Under the pieces are notes generated by a model. It searched no databases, was not told where the DNA came from, and saw only the letters and a list, made by a program, of their open reading frames with translations. A stretch of DNA of 64,000 nucleotides. It comes from Salminus brasiliensis. Its lineage: Eukaryota; Chordata; Actinopteri; Characiformes; Bryconidae. The position numbers and the translations under genes are program-made. The stretch is from assembly GCF_030463535.1 (NCBI RefSeq), contig NC_132878.1, positions 35,466,261 through 35,530,260 of the forward strand, given 5' to 3'. Position 1 is the first letter of the stretch, and the number at the start of each line of letters is the position of its first letter. Positions 1 to 12,408 of this stretch are shown here, one piece after another.

Positions 1-1565
1 CTGTTTCTCTTTCATTAAGGAGTTCCAGTTTCAGCGTGACAGCTTTTCTTTAAGCAGCCTCCAGAGTGATTAAGAGAAATAACCCGAAGCTTTATTTTTA
101 ACTTCAGCTTCAAAAGATATGAGCTTGGATCTGATCTGAATTCCACCCCATACGCCAAATGTAGTGGAACAGCCAAGACGGTTTTGTACTGGAGCTATAA
201 GGCTAATGTCGCTAACAGTTAATGAGGGCTTATACCCCTTTATTTCTAAAACTTTATTTTCAGCACCTACTTTTCAGCAAACCAGTATAACTAACTCCAC
301 AGGTGGGGCTGATTGATTGACAGCTGGGCTGGTTGCTAAACTGTCTGGTATATCGACTCAAGTGCAGTTATGTCAAAGCATTTCGATCTTGTTTGAACCA
401 GACAAGCTTTCCAATCCAAATATTCTAAAAAAAAATTAATAAATAAACATGATTAGTGAAGAGAGACTGTCAAAAAGTTTCAAGCGTGGCAGATTTGTTT
501 TTGACCACCAAGTAGAACAGCAAATATTTGCCTTGTAAAATTATTCCCATGAACCTAATGATGAACCTTTCTGTATTTATTTAGAGGTATTTTGACCTCT
601 CTGATTGTTTCTCTAGTAATAACAGTATGTTACAACTAATCCCACAGTGAGGAGGCTGTACTTTATTATGACTAGTTCTAAATTATGCTTTTTCTGGGGG
701 AATTATGGGGGGAAATAGTCATAGCATAGTAAATCAGAGTGAGTTCTTTTGGCACAAGCAATCGTTCAACCTGCATGGCATTGTCCAAATTGGCTTTGGC
801 TCAATACACATCATCATCCTATATATACTATATACTTTTTTATGGGTTTTGACATTGTATGGCCCTCTTATCTATAGAAACGGACAAAGCTCACATAGTC
901 AAATAGCTGAAAAGAAGAGCAGCAGTCATCCTGAAGGCATAATGTTGTATGTATTTCTGGATGGATGTATCATCAGTGATCTTCAGTCAGCATATGAAGT
1001 GTCAGTGGCAGCTATTTAAAAAAAAGACACATTCCTGAATGTGTGAAGACTGAAAAGACTTTGAAATTGAAAACAGTGAAGAATGTGTGGGGAGAAATTG
1101 CAGAGGTTTGGGGTTTTTGGACCGTGTTTGATGTTTGCCCTCCTCAGAAGGTAACATATTCCACCGCAGTGGCTCAGGGTGTTTTTTGGGACTCGTTCCC
1201 AAGCCATGACATTTCATGAAAACTTTGCTTTCCCTTCATCTTTTGGCCGGGGAGATTGGGACAGGAGGAATGTTCAGCTCTTGCTCTATAAACAACGATG
1301 CCACTTAACAGGCCAGCTTATAGAGGATTTCTGTAGGCCTGTGCTTGCCAGAGTTCCACCTAATGCTGAGATTCTTTTCCGGAAGGCCTCCTAAAGCATA
1401 GCAGAGGAAATCTTGGCCACGAGAAAATGATTAGAAGGCTTCTGAAAAGGCCTAATGCGGATCATTCACTGCTGAAGAACAACTTAAAGAGCTGTGGGGA
1501 AACGCACAGAGCCAGAGCCTGGCGAAAGACTTATTTACACATACATACACACTTGCACAGGTACA

Positions 1566-1566
<1 letters not shown>
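1..1566. other. gene-free DNA
   Basis: AT-rich non-coding sequence. Open frames here are short, have no recognisable domain and no convincing splice context. I see no transposon ends or tandem repeats before the TA tract that follows. Confidence 0.5.
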
Positions 1567-1624
<58 letters not shown>

Positions 1625-1633
1625 CTAGCTAAG

Positions 1634-1680
<47 letters not shown>
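1567..1680. repeat. two (TA)n microsatellite tracts
   Basis: A (TA)n run fills 1567-1620 and a second fills about 1638-1680. They are separated by 17 bp of unique sequence containing CTAGCTAAGCTC. An open frame across this stretch only translates the dinucleotide and is not a gene. Confidence 0.95.
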
Positions 1681-1685
<5 letters not shown>

Positions 1686-4160
1686 AAGTATTAAAGCCAA
1701 ATCCTAAAAATAATCTTTATCTTTACCCCATTATCCCAAAAAGTACCCGTAGGTACCCAACAACAATAACAGGTAGCCCTGTTTATTTTCTGGTTTGTCC
1801 TATAAATGTACAAAAACAAACTAAAAAACACACACTCAATAACACAAATTCTCAAACAACTTTTCAATCTAAGCATTATAAAATCATTAGCAGACACACT
1901 TAAATACCCTTAGTTGAATTAAGGACCAAACCGTAATAGGAACACTGTTTGTTATATGACCATTTCCAAGGGGTGAGAGTATACTTAGGAATAGGACAGT
2001 GCATCCGGCTACACATTGTGATGGCTATTGATTCAGGTGGTGTGCAAAGCATTCCTGTGTTTCTGAGCTTCTGTGAAAGGCCGGCTGTCTGGTCGTGGGA
2101 TCATTTCTATTCTAGGTGGCTGAGATGGAGAAAAGCTGCTCGTGACGCAAATGCTTTTTTGGAGTGCGCTTATGATAAATGCGGCAGCGGCTACATACCT
2201 CTCGCGCTAAGCTCATCTTTGGCAGAACGTCCCAAACAATTACAATGACTTCACCCCCTCTTCAGCACTGCAGGAAGAACGTCTGCATGTGTGTGTGGTG
2301 GTGGTGGTGGTGGGGGGGAGTGATTATCTGTGTATGTGTTTGAGTGTGTGTGAAAGAGCTGCTGGAGGTTGTTTGTAGTATTTTGGCTAGAAGGATTTCT
2401 TGGACTCGAGAACTAAGTGATCCATGACGGAGGAATGCATGTCCTCTGCACTAATGCAGTGCCCAGCTAAGCTCATTCTCTGGCCTACGCATTCGTCTTG
2501 TTTCTCGATTTTAATTCTGGACACCACGCCAAATACGTGTGCAGCAGCACGTCCGCACCATGAAGGGAAAAACGACGGCAATTAATCAGCCGCACACCCG
2601 AAAAGAAGAAAAAAGGAAGTGATTAGGAAAGCTTGTGGTGAATGAAATCTCCTGATTAACCAAAATAATCCCAAACATGAGCTAATGCAGTCCCATGTCC
2701 TTTTCAGTAGTCGGATATTTGTCCACTACATGGGCCAGTAGGTCATATATGGTCATATGTATTATTGACCACTATTTATCACATCCTCTCAGAAGTTCAT
2801 TTGAGATTACTTAAAAACTGTAAACACAGCTTGTGTGATGCCAAGTGATGAGGTGTAGGTGTCCATTACTTCTTAGCTATATTAGCCTTGAGCATTAGCA
2901 CTGAAGAAGGAAACCTCTGACAGCAAATACGTCTTAGCTAATTAACTACATTTCCCGACAAGTTGATTTTTTTCACTGAACCATTGCCATAAGGGCTGAA
3001 GATGTGTTTTTTAAAGAGCTAAAGGCTTGTTTTTCTCCTCCTGGTGCGTTGGAGCGACCCGAGGTAAACCTAAGGAAATCACACACTCCGAAACGGTATG
3101 TCCGTCTTCAGCTCAAACAGTGTCAAGCTCAGTGCAAACACTTTTCAGCCCTTTAGCAAGGCAGATCCCACCCCTTCTCCCCATGATCTGCCTAAACATC
3201 CAAAAAAGAGGAATTTATCATGGTGAAAACACATCCTCCAGCTCCGGAGCTGCTGTTTGCTTAGCAAAGACCTCCGTCAGGCCCTGCAGAACGCCTGACA
3301 GGGCTAGAACTGGCAGCTCCAACACTAGAGCATTTCTCCCAAAACCCAAAACCCCAGATGCCCCCTTCCCCACCCTGAACCTCAGCCAAGCAGAATGGCT
3401 CAAAGTCTTGCTCTGACCAAAACATGCAGTGTGCATTTAAGAGTTCTAGCTTGAGAAGGAATACTAATTGTGAATAAATCCCTAAGGGTCCATTTATGGG
3501 CCCACACTTTGGTTCCTCACACTCATAACTGCATGCCTTACAGATTAGTTTCAATAGTGACTGTTTATTTTGCAGAACTTGCTGTATAATGAGTCTTAAG
3601 AATAATACCTGAATAATAGGCCTGCAGTTCGAAGGGTTGACCAAGAGTATTCACTAACTTGCAGAGGAAGTTATTTTGAAACATTTATAATAGTCCACTC
3701 ATCATGAATATGTATGCTGCAGATTTGTTTTCTGCTCACCATGGTGATTTTTCATCTTGGATTTTTTTTAAATAAAATATGTAAACATTTAAATTTCTTC
3801 TCAGTGGGGCAGCCACCCAAGAGTTGGAGGCCTAATTATCAGGAGATCACAGGCTTAATCCCCAGGGATGCCATTGCCATCCATTTCCAGGATGTCCAAA
3901 AAAACACAGCCTGTCTCCCTGGGTGTGAGGAACAGCTCTTCCACTCATTTCATCACTCATGCAATGCTAGTTGATGTGTCTGTAAGGAACATGTCTCATG
4001 TTGTGATGAATCTGGGCACATACACTATGTCTGCTACGACACCTCATCCAAATAAAGGTGATGACACTGAAGAACCCATTTTCTATATGTTTGTAAGAGT
4101 GATGTGCGAGTGTGGAGAACCATTTAAAGGGCATCCATGCAGTGAACACACACATACCTA
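1681..4160. other. gene-free DNA, minor simple repeats
   Basis: Non-coding. Contains a GGT/G-rich run near 2298-2320 flanked by TGTG tracts, and a somewhat GC-richer block at about 3020-3420. Overlapping open frames on both strands in that block have no recognisable domain and look like chance. Confidence 0.45.
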
Positions 4161-4162
4161 GA

Positions 4163-4300
4163 GCAGTGGGCAGCAATCACTGTGGCACCCAGAGAGCAGA
4201 GAGGGTTAAAGGCCTTGCTCAAGGACCCAACAGTAGAAACTTGCCAAGCCCAGGTATCAAACCCACAACCCTGTCATCAACACCACCACTACTGCCCACC
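4163..4300. repeat. dispersed fish repeat fragment
   Basis: Contains the phrase TTGCTCAAGGACCCAACAG followed by a TATCAAACCCACAACCCTG-like segment. This wording is very common in fish genomes as part of interspersed repeats. A related but diverged piece is at 62,755-62,870. The parent element class cannot be assigned by eye. Confidence 0.5.
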
Positions 4301-4954
4301 TGATAAAAAAGGCTCTTCACCAAATTAAAGGTTCTCCACACTCACATATCAACATTACAACATGGTTCTTTATAGAACCAAAAGTGACAAACAAGTGTAG
4401 AAGTAATCCTTAACGCTGTAATACAATACGCAAAATGAGCTTGTGTCCATTGGGACAATCGGGACTTGCTCATGTGAAGACCTGGCTAGGTGTATGTATG
4501 CTCTAAAGCTGACCCTAGACCACAGAACACTTATATATGTGTATGACCGTGACTTTAACCGTGAGTGTCTCTTTATCTCAAACAAAATCATACTCAGGTC
4601 CACCCTAAATAATTGCACTCAGAGAAATTTGCCCGCAGGTCTGAGTGAACAGATCTGTTACACAGAACACATTTAACTGTAAGATTTCATAGCGTGCCTG
4701 CCATGGGGAGTTGCTGTGTGCAGCCAACAGACAGTCTCTGACGGAGGTAAACCAGGTGAACCAGGTCTGCCTCCCTCTGTATGTGTTTGTGTGTACTGTA
4801 TGTAATTTTCCATATAACTAGTGAGAAATGCTGATAAACTACAACATAAGGACCAACAGAACATGTCATTGTGTAGATTTTGTAAAAATGCACTGGCCAA
4901 AGCTATTTGATAAGGTTAAGGTAAGGATTATATTAACATATATATTATTATTAT

Positions 4955-4958
<4 letters not shown>

Positions 4959-5004
<46 letters not shown>
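4959..5004. repeat. (TA)n microsatellite
   Basis: An uninterrupted TA run ends in a short CA run (CACACAC). It directly precedes the inverted-repeat element at 5025. Confidence 0.95.
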
Positions 5005-5011
<7 letters not shown>

Positions 5012-5024
5012 CCGGTTGTAGATA

Positions 5025-5359
5025 TACAGGGTGGGTCATTTCTATGGATACAACTAAATAAAATGGGAATGGTTGGTGATATTAACTTCCTGTTTGTGGA
5101 AGTTAAAAAGTTAGAATAAAGTTACATTAAAACCAAGCACACGATTGTTTTTCTTGTGAAATTCTCAATACGTTTGATGTGTCACATGACCCTCTTCACA
5201 TTGAAAAAACTAAAGTTGGATCCAAAATGACCGACTTCAAAATGGCCACCATGGTCACCACCCATCTTGAAAAGTTTCCCCCCTCCAATATACTAATGTG
5301 CCATAAACAGGAAGTTAATATCACCAACCATTCCCATTTTATTTAGGTGTATCCATATA
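5025..5359. mobile_element. non-autonomous inverted-repeat transposon (MITE-like)
   Basis: The left arm begins CAGGGTGGGTCATTTCTATG at 5027. Its reverse complement reappears at the right (about 5297-5357), sharing the AATGGTTGGTGATATTAACT block and the TTCCTGTTTGTGG/CCATAAACAGGAA ends. The arms are about 60-75 bp and the core contains ATGGCCACCATGGTCACCACC. There is no coding capacity. The right arm loses its outermost bases where a Tc1-like relic begins, so the element is truncated there. A deletion derivative of a larger fish DNA transposon is likely, from memory of similar ends. Confidence 0.75.
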
Positions 5360-6025
5360 AACACTTCACCAAGTTTCTGGTAGATTTCTTGTTGGGTATT
5401 TGACCGTTCCTCTTGACATAATTGGTAGAGTTCTAATACATGTGTTGGCTTTCTGGCATTGGACCTCTCTTCTCAGCACAGTCAACATACTATTCATAGG
5501 GTTGAGGTCAGGACTTTGAGAAGGCCATTCCAAAAGCTTAATGTTGGTCTGCTTTAAGATAAGATAAGATAAGATAAGATAATCCTTTATTAGTCCCGCA
5601 GTGGGGAAATTCTCAGTGTCAGCAGAAAGGGATAGCAAGACACTCAGTTACAAAAATGTAGATAAATAATTGACACTATATACACAATATAAATAAGAAG
5701 TAAAAAAGCAATGACAATATTATTTAAAGCAAATGACTCTTGATTGCACATGTGTGTGTGGGGGGGGGGGGGTATTGCACATAGTATATTTGCATTGAGG
5801 GATCTCTGTTCCCTGAGCATGTGTGTGTAGTTAAGTGTGTGTGTATGTGGTCCACTGGGAGCAGTGCTGGTTGTGCTGCTTTATCCATTCCACAACCACT
5901 ATTGACGTGTGCTTGGGGTCAATGTCTTGCCGAAACTCCCAATTGAGTCCAAGTTTCAACCGCCTAGCTGATAGTTTGAGGTAGTCCTACTTCTTCATCA
6001 TTGCATCTACTTTTTAAACTGCTGA
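5360..6025 (-). mobile_element. Tc1-like transposon relic, interrupted
   Basis: Read on the - strand, the sequence just left of the insertion translates to LEWPSQSPDLNP, the conserved segment before the third catalytic residue of Tc1 transposases. The expected Glu is replaced (NPMNSML instead of NPIENLW). The relic continues after 5876 with sequence matching the internal part of the same transposase type (a stretch with TGCTTGGGGTCAATGTC). It is broken by the retroelement at 5557-5875 and by stops, so it is inactive. Confidence 0.7.
5557..5875 (-). mobile_element. short retroelement with pentanucleotide tail and 8-bp TSD
   Basis: On the - strand the insert ends in GGACTAATAAAGGATTATC followed by a (TTATC)n tail, seen on the + strand as repeated AAGAT at 5554-5580. 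Perfect 8-bp direct repeats CTGCTTTA flank it at 5549-5556 and 5876-5883, and they lie inside a Tc1 relic. A repeated 3' tail plus a target-site duplication is the mark of target-primed reverse transcription, so this is a 5'-truncated LINE or a SINE. It carries a T/G-rich patch and a G13 run near 5760. The family is uncertain. Confidence 0.75.
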
Positions 6026-7790
6026 ATTGAAATTCTCAGAGGTCCTTGTACTGTGTGTTGGTCAATCCAGTGAGTGCTGTCAAATAAATCCTTTTTAGGT
6101 GGGCACGGAGAAGCTACAAGCTGCTGTCAATCATTATCACAGTCAGGAAGGACATTTTGGCTCTTGGATCAGCACCACTGACATATTACATGTATATTTT
6201 TTAATCTGTATATATAATATTGACCCTGTGTTGATTTCAGAAAGCCAAGTTCTTATTTTTTTCTTTATTAAAGATGTATGTTGTACACTCCGTCACACTG
6301 TCCATGATGACGTAAACGTCTGACCACAAATGTATATACCCAATGTGCTGACACTGTTTAAAAACAAGCCTATGTGTATATCCATAAGTGAGTGTGTGTT
6401 TAGAAAAGACTGGGTTCCTGCCGAGGTGTATTCTGAAGTATTCCATGAGGTGAGATTTTATAAGCTCTAGTGTTACATTGTGTTTTGGTACTGCTCAGTT
6501 AAAAGCACTGACAGAACAATTCTGCTGTTTTCACTCTTGTGTTGACCTTTTAAAGGCTCCAACTACTAAACCAGCAAAAATACATGTACACATGAGAGCC
6601 AGGCTCAAGAATTTTTCCAGTTCTCTTCAGGGCCCTGCGGTATTTAGATATAAATCTGAAATGTACAAACCACAGCAGAAAGCGAGAGGGTATTTCCCTG
6701 CTTTCCTGCTGACCTCAAATCAAGGTGCCCACCTATGGGTCAGTGACATCACCACAGAGGTGTGCACATGTACACACAAGTACACACACATCATAGTGTG
6801 CAAGTGAGAACGATCCCTAGAGTCAGCCTTACCATGCAGTGCCTGCGAGAGGGCAGAAAACATTAGCTTTGCAGATTTGCAGGCCGATTACCACCCACAC
6901 CAGCCAGACTAATGAGATGTGGGATTTCAGACCCAGCTGCAAGAACACACCTAAATGACTCACACTTTCCACGCAAACAAAGGGAATTACGTTATCACAA
7001 GTGTTTTTGCAGCTACTCTCCCTGATAGAGTTGAATTAGCCCTGACCCAATCCTGTTAGCCTCTGCTACAGCTACTTTAGCTGATTCCCGGGCACGTCTT
7101 TGCTCATCCAGGCTAACAAAACAGAAACAGGCTAGATTATCGACTCACACAATTATGTTGAATGATTCGCTAGCTTCACAAGGTTCACAATGTTACTTTG
7201 GAAGCAAGAAGGGTGCAAAATAAGAAGGTTGATTGTGTATTGATAATGAGCTGTCCTTTAACTTCTACTGCAAGAACAAAAGAGCAAAATAGCATAATAA
7301 AAAATTGACAGCTTATATATATATTATGATATAGTGTTTATAGATATTTATAGATATTTATAGATATTCACTTTTTGGAAGGGGGGAGGGGTCTTCAAGG
7401 GTCCTTCAATGGTTGTTTGCTTGGTTCAAAGGTTGCTTGGTGGAAAACCTTCAGTAGATTATTCAGATATTCAGATATTTATATAACAGTGCAGTGTCCT
7501 TGAGGTAATCTATGTGGTAATAGTATGAATATTAAAAATCCTGTCTTTAAAAAAACTTTTTTTCTAAAAAAAACTGTCTTTCTAAAGGCTTCACTTTAAT
7601 ACAGTCATATGGGCATCCTTGGCTATTTTTTTTTATTATTATTATTACTATTATTAATAAGAAGTAGTAAAACAAGGCTTCTGTACCTAATGAAACATAA
7701 AATACAAAATACCATCAAATATTAATACACAGATAACTCTTTCATAACATAAAAAATAACAACAATCACAGTTATCAGTGTGGCCTGTGC
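6026..7790. other. gene-free DNA
   Basis: Non-coding AT-rich sequence. A tandem TATAGATATT-type motif occurs three times near 7338-7368 and a (TTA)n patch lies at about 7630-7660. No domain-bearing frame was found. Confidence 0.45.
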
Positions 7791-7791
7791 A

Positions 7792-8345
7792 AAAGTTTGG
7801 GCACCTTTAAGTATTACAAAGGCTCAGCTTTTTTTCATTAGCAAATTAGGCCTGAGCAATTGCAATTAGGAACTGTCAGCTGAATCAAACTTCAAAGCTG
7901 GACTAAAGTTGGACTAACACCCATCAGACACTGACTCCTCTGAGAAACTGTCTAAAGATCTGAAAACAATAGTAATTGATGCCACAAGGAAGGGAAATGC
8001 TGTAAGCTAATAAGGCAAATCAAGAACCCTATATAACTGCCAAAAGCTTCAGAGGTTGCAGTGCTGCACCATTCCAGTATGCGTATAATAACATAATCTC
8101 CATGAAAGAGTGATAAGAAGAAAACCTTACCTGCGACATTGTCACAAAACCCAACGGTTGAAGTATGCAACAGAACCTCTAGAGAAGCCAGATGTGTTTT
8201 GGCTGTGCTGTTAACTGATGAAGTCAAAAAAAGAATATTTGGCCACAATCCACAAAGGTACATTCGGAGACACACACAAAAAAGAACGCAGAAAAGAACA
8301 CCTGACAGCTGTAAAGCAGGGGGTGTCATGCTTTGGGCATGTGTT
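7792..8345 (+). mobile_element. Tc1-like transposon relic
   Basis: It starts with a typical terminal phrase, TGTGCAAAAGTTTGGGCACC. Near 8209-8340 the + strand translates to LTDEVKKRIFGHNPQRYIRR and then GGVMLWACV, which align with the Tc1 transposase signatures around the first catalytic Asp (TDE) and the GGGSVMVWGC block. The upstream reading frame is broken and no right inverted repeat is evident. It is a decayed copy. Confidence 0.7.
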
Positions 8346-10290
8346 TTGAGTAAAATAATGACTTATTATTTCAAAATAATAGGATATTATCTTAAAATAA
8401 TGACAACATTTCAATATAAAGGCGTAGATTCTCAAAATAATGATTTTACATCTTTGCAAAAGGAGATCTCAAATACAGAACCCTGTTTTTAATAGAAATA
8501 GCAAGTGTGAAAAACCTTCTCTTATTGTAAATGTACTTTACCAAGTTAAAGGTTCTTCACACACACACACACGTCTCAAGTTTTTTAACTGATCCAAAAG
8601 TATTTAGTTCTTGGAGCTATTTGAAACACCTTTGTTTTTAGCAGTGTAGTATAATAATGCCTTAGAATCTCAAAATAATTACTTAATATAATACATTTAC
8701 ATAATTTATTAACTACAATAAAATAAAATCCCTCTTGGCTTAGTAACTAACTATGTATATTGATTACATAACTACTTACATAGTTTGTTACATAATTCAT
8801 TTCTTTTACACTCAGTTTACATTCTGCATCAGTGGGCTTTGGTGTAAAGAATTGGTAAAAACCTAAAGAACATTTAAACCAATTGCAACAAAAGGATTGT
8901 TTCAACATGTACACAATGTAGCACCTATGAATAGTTAAAAGTTTGCCCTACATTTGAATCCATTTCAAAACACGAATGTTTATCACTCAAAAAATGTAGA
9001 TAGGAAGTGCCAGGCCTAGGCCGATGCCAAAGATGACTGGCGCAAAGCAAGTGAATGACATCACAGTCTCATAATTCTCAGGCGGCCACAAGGTCAGACT
9101 GGGATCCTATCAGCTGCTCCTTCTCAATTTGACCTAGATGAGTTCATATAAATGCCTGCGCTGTTGCATCACAAGGAGCTAAATTGGAATGACCCAGAGG
9201 CCTGATTTGAACCCCTGACCCCCTGAGCGCCATTAGCTGAAAGCATTTCTTTCTTGGTTTGTGTTACAAGCATCAGGTAGCGTGCTACGCTAGACTAGCG
9301 TGGAGGAACTAGCATCAATCTTGCAGCCTTGTGTCCTTGTGTCTGTCTGGATCAGAGAGCGGCTTAGCGTTGTGGCTATTTCCGACTCTCACCACAATCG
9401 TGTGTGGCCCAGCGGCCTCTGGACCTCCGGGGCTTTTGTTGGAACTGTTGCTTAGCTACCACAGCATGGCATGGGCAAATAAGCCATAGAAAGGTAAGTT
9501 AGCTAGCGGTGGTATTCATGGTTGTTGGGCGCTGTTAAGCAAAGTTCATTTCTTGTGCTTAACGTAACCTTTTCTATTCTCATGCTTTATGGTTTGGTTT
9601 GGTGTTGTCAATAAACTGTGGAGACCCCCAACAGAATATTATACATATCACACACATACACACAAACACATCTTCATGCTGCCTCCCTGAACACACTTTA
9701 CTTCTTTCTTTACGTCATCATACCACACACAAAGTCACCAAACCTCAAGCCTCACCAAAGCAGTGTTGTTATTGAGCGTAACAACCACCATATACACATA
9801 CACGCCCACAAACTCATCTGGCAAATGAAGCAGCACACAGACTCGGACCCTCCCTCATAAACCATAACAGGCACAAAAAAGTACATCCATGTGGTTACTC
9901 CAGTGGCAATTCTACTAGAACACATAAACCAGCTATGGGGAAAGCAGGCCAACTTTAACAGGTCTATGTGTATAACCTCTGGCAATGCATGCATACAACA
10001 TGTATGAGCTGAATTGCACAGGTTTCTAAAAATAATATGTATTAAAATGTTTACATTAGAAATGTTATAATATATTTACAGTTCTTTTCACTTGTGAGTT
10101 CTATGAAGTTCTATCATTTCTACCTATATCTGTGGAGTATGGACTAGACTATGACCTATAGACTATGGAAAAGACAATCAGAAAATTACAGTTTTAAACC
10201 CAAGACATGTACACCTAGTGTTGCGAAGGTAGGAGGTGGGTAAGAATATGCTACAATCACTGGATTACATAACATAATAACAAATTATAC
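8346..10290. other. gene-free DNA
   Basis: The left part is AT-rich with several TCAAAATAAT-type phrases (8340-8450, 8665). Sequence at about 9010-9500 is GC-richer and could be regulatory, but nothing in it is recognised. No genes are supported. Confidence 0.4.
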
Positions 10291-10294
10291 TATT

Positions 10295-10550
10295 AAGAGT
10301 TTGAGCTGTGGAGCAGTGGAACTGTGTTCTCTGGAATGGTGGTGCTCCATCCAATACTTTTGGGATGAGTTGGGGAGTTGGTGAGGTGGAGGTGAGAATC
10401 AGCCAACATCCTGACCTCACTGCAATCTAATCCTCACAGCAATGGTCCAAAATCTAGTAAAAAGTCCTTTCCTGGACAGTAGAGCAGAGTGAACTCCTAT
10501 GAACAGGTGAATGAACAGGTGTCCCAATACTTTTGTCTATATAGCATAGG
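10295..10550. repeat. DNA-transposon-derived repeat fragment
   Basis: The block ends in TGTCCCAATACTTTTGTCTA, the reverse complement of the inverted-repeat type seen at about 40,109-40,140 (GGGACAAATGTATTGGGACA). Inside are phrases frequent in fish non-autonomous elements (CCAATACTTTTGGGATGAGT). A Tc1-type non-autonomous element is the likely source. Confidence 0.5.
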
Positions 10551-11225
10551 TTAGCTTGCCTCTTGAGCTAGGTTTGTTATTAGTACTATTTAGATTAGTA
10601 CTATTTAAGTTTAATTAGTCTTATTTACATTTTATTACAATTCATTTGAAGAGTAAGTATGTTATGGAGTGCTAAGGCAATGTTGTCGAAATATTTTACA
10701 GTTCTATTTTGATTATTAAATGAGATCTGATGATCTGTTGTTTTACTACATGCTTTCTTACTTTTACTTTCTTACTTTTACTAATAAATATAAGTTTTAG
10801 TAAGTATTTTACTAATAACAGTAAGTAATAATTGAAATGGCTACCCTACCCACCCCTGTACTCCAGTGTATGCTTTCTGCTGTTAAAGTTACTAAGTATT
10901 AAAATATCAGGTCAGCTGTTTTTACATTTTTTTTCTCTGTTGTTATGGAAGCCACAGTGTAGTAGGCAAGTCGGCATCAACACACAGCAATGATTTAATA
11001 ACATATAGACATTTAAACGCCACAATCCAATTGGATGGACATTTCTTCCTGACAGGTTTAGTATAGTCCTTTTGTAGTCCTTCTGGTGTATATGTGTTTC
11101 TGGTGTATCTGGTGTTATGTGTGTGCTGATGCATGCATCCATGTGCTCCAGTCAGGTGTTTGTAGATGCCAAGAGGGTGTCCACATCTGATCCCTGATCC
11201 AGTATGAAAGGCGAAAAAGACTAAA
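10551..11225. other. gene-free DNA
   Basis: AT-rich non-coding sequence. Repeated TTTTACTAATAA/AGTAAGTA phrases lie at 10,740-10,830. No gene is supported. Confidence 0.4.
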
Positions 11226-11227
11226 CG

Positions 11228-11560
11228 TTGCGTAGAGTCCACAGCCTCATAAGCTATGCGTGTTGGAGAGGGGGGGATTTGGGGTGGTGTTGTGGGGTTT
11301 GCAAGGGGTGTAGGGTCGGGCGAGCGTGGCCCGCAGCTCTGCGGTTGCCATTAGAGAGGAAATTCCTCCTGTGGGCCGTCCCACACCTGCACAAACATAC
11401 CGTGCCATTCACAGAGCGACACTCGCTAACGCCCTGCTCTCAGCCGCCTGCCGCTCGGCCCCAAAGATCACCAAGCTGTCTGCCCAAATTCACTAACACT
11501 TTCTCCTTTTCTCACGGAAACACACGCACATGCACACACACACGCAAGGCTGGGTGTCTG
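11228..11560. other. GC-rich island with G-run cluster
   Basis: This block is GC-rich compared with its AT-rich surroundings. G-runs of 7, 4, 4, 4, 3 and 3 lie within 11,270-11,320, followed by a C-rich half and a CACACA run. Overlapping frames on both strands lack domains. It may be regulatory or able to form a quadruplex; no coding evidence. Confidence 0.45.
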
Positions 11561-11824
11561 ACCAGGGTGTAATTCTACTGAGGAAACTCGAACTGAGTTT
11601 TCTGTAAGGGTGTTTATCTTGGAGGGCTTTTACCTTTGCCTGTGTGTTCCTTACCTGCCAGTCAACCATATGGAAAAACAATGTATCTAGACATTTCTGG
11701 ATATTTCTAACATATGCACATATTTGAAACTTTTATATATGTTAAACCTTTCCTTTCCCTCACTTTGTGTCTGTTTATTCTCATCTGTAGGTTAGGATGT
11801 CCCCTATCACATTCTGCCCTATTT

Positions 11825-12080
11825 TCAGACTCCTGACCATGTGGGGCTGTGATGTTAATGGGATTAAAACTCATGATCTTCCATCTCTTGACAAGCAGGC
11901 AGTTGCACCACTCTAAAGCTGTACAAATCTACATATCTGTGTCCAAGAAAGAACGAGAGGGTAAAGTTAGAATTGTATTTTTATATATTGTAACTCGTGC
12001 TTCTGGGTGGCACAACAGTCTAACTGCCTGCTCATCAACTTTAATGAGATCATACGTTCTAATACCAGCAAGGGCTTACA
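11825..12080. repeat. possible tRNA-derived SINE fragment(s)
   Basis: At about 12,005-12,075 the + strand has GGGTGGCACAACAGTCTAA, resembling a polymerase III A box, and 35-40 bp later ACGTTCTAATACCAG, resembling a B box. A second B-box-like stretch (GAGTTTTAATCCC on the - strand) lies near 11,860. The whole does not fold as a credible tRNA gene, so a decayed SINE is more likely. Confidence 0.35.
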
Positions 12081-12408
12081 ACTCCATTTTCTAAAGCTTC
12101 ACAGTCTGGGTATATCATATTATAGGGTGATTCCTATCTATCAAACTACAAATTTAGAGGGAGAAACATAGAAATAGTAATAGTAATATTAATAATAAAA
12201 ATAGTACCAAATATGTATTTATTCATTCAACTTAAAAAAAAATGCATCAGCATATTTACTAATGCTAGTTGAGTTGAGCAGTCTCAATATGTATTGTTGG
12301 CTAAATTGAAGTACAGAATTAAAAATGGTATAAGAAATTTTGGAGTTAGAAAATGGTAGTTTTGAATCTCTTGAGAATATACTGCATTTAGACACGAATC
12401 TCTATATA

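Noticed and set aside
1427-1684. Open frame with a long Tyr-Ile repeat
   Set aside because: It only translates the (TA)n microsatellite.
3020-3650. Coding exon in the GC-richer block
   Set aside because: Overlapping frames on both strands have no domain and no consistent splice pair. There is no basis to call a gene.
12003-12080. Functional tRNA gene
   Set aside because: A- and B-box-like stretches are present, but no complete cloverleaf, anticodon arm or terminator can be drawn. A SINE relic fits better.
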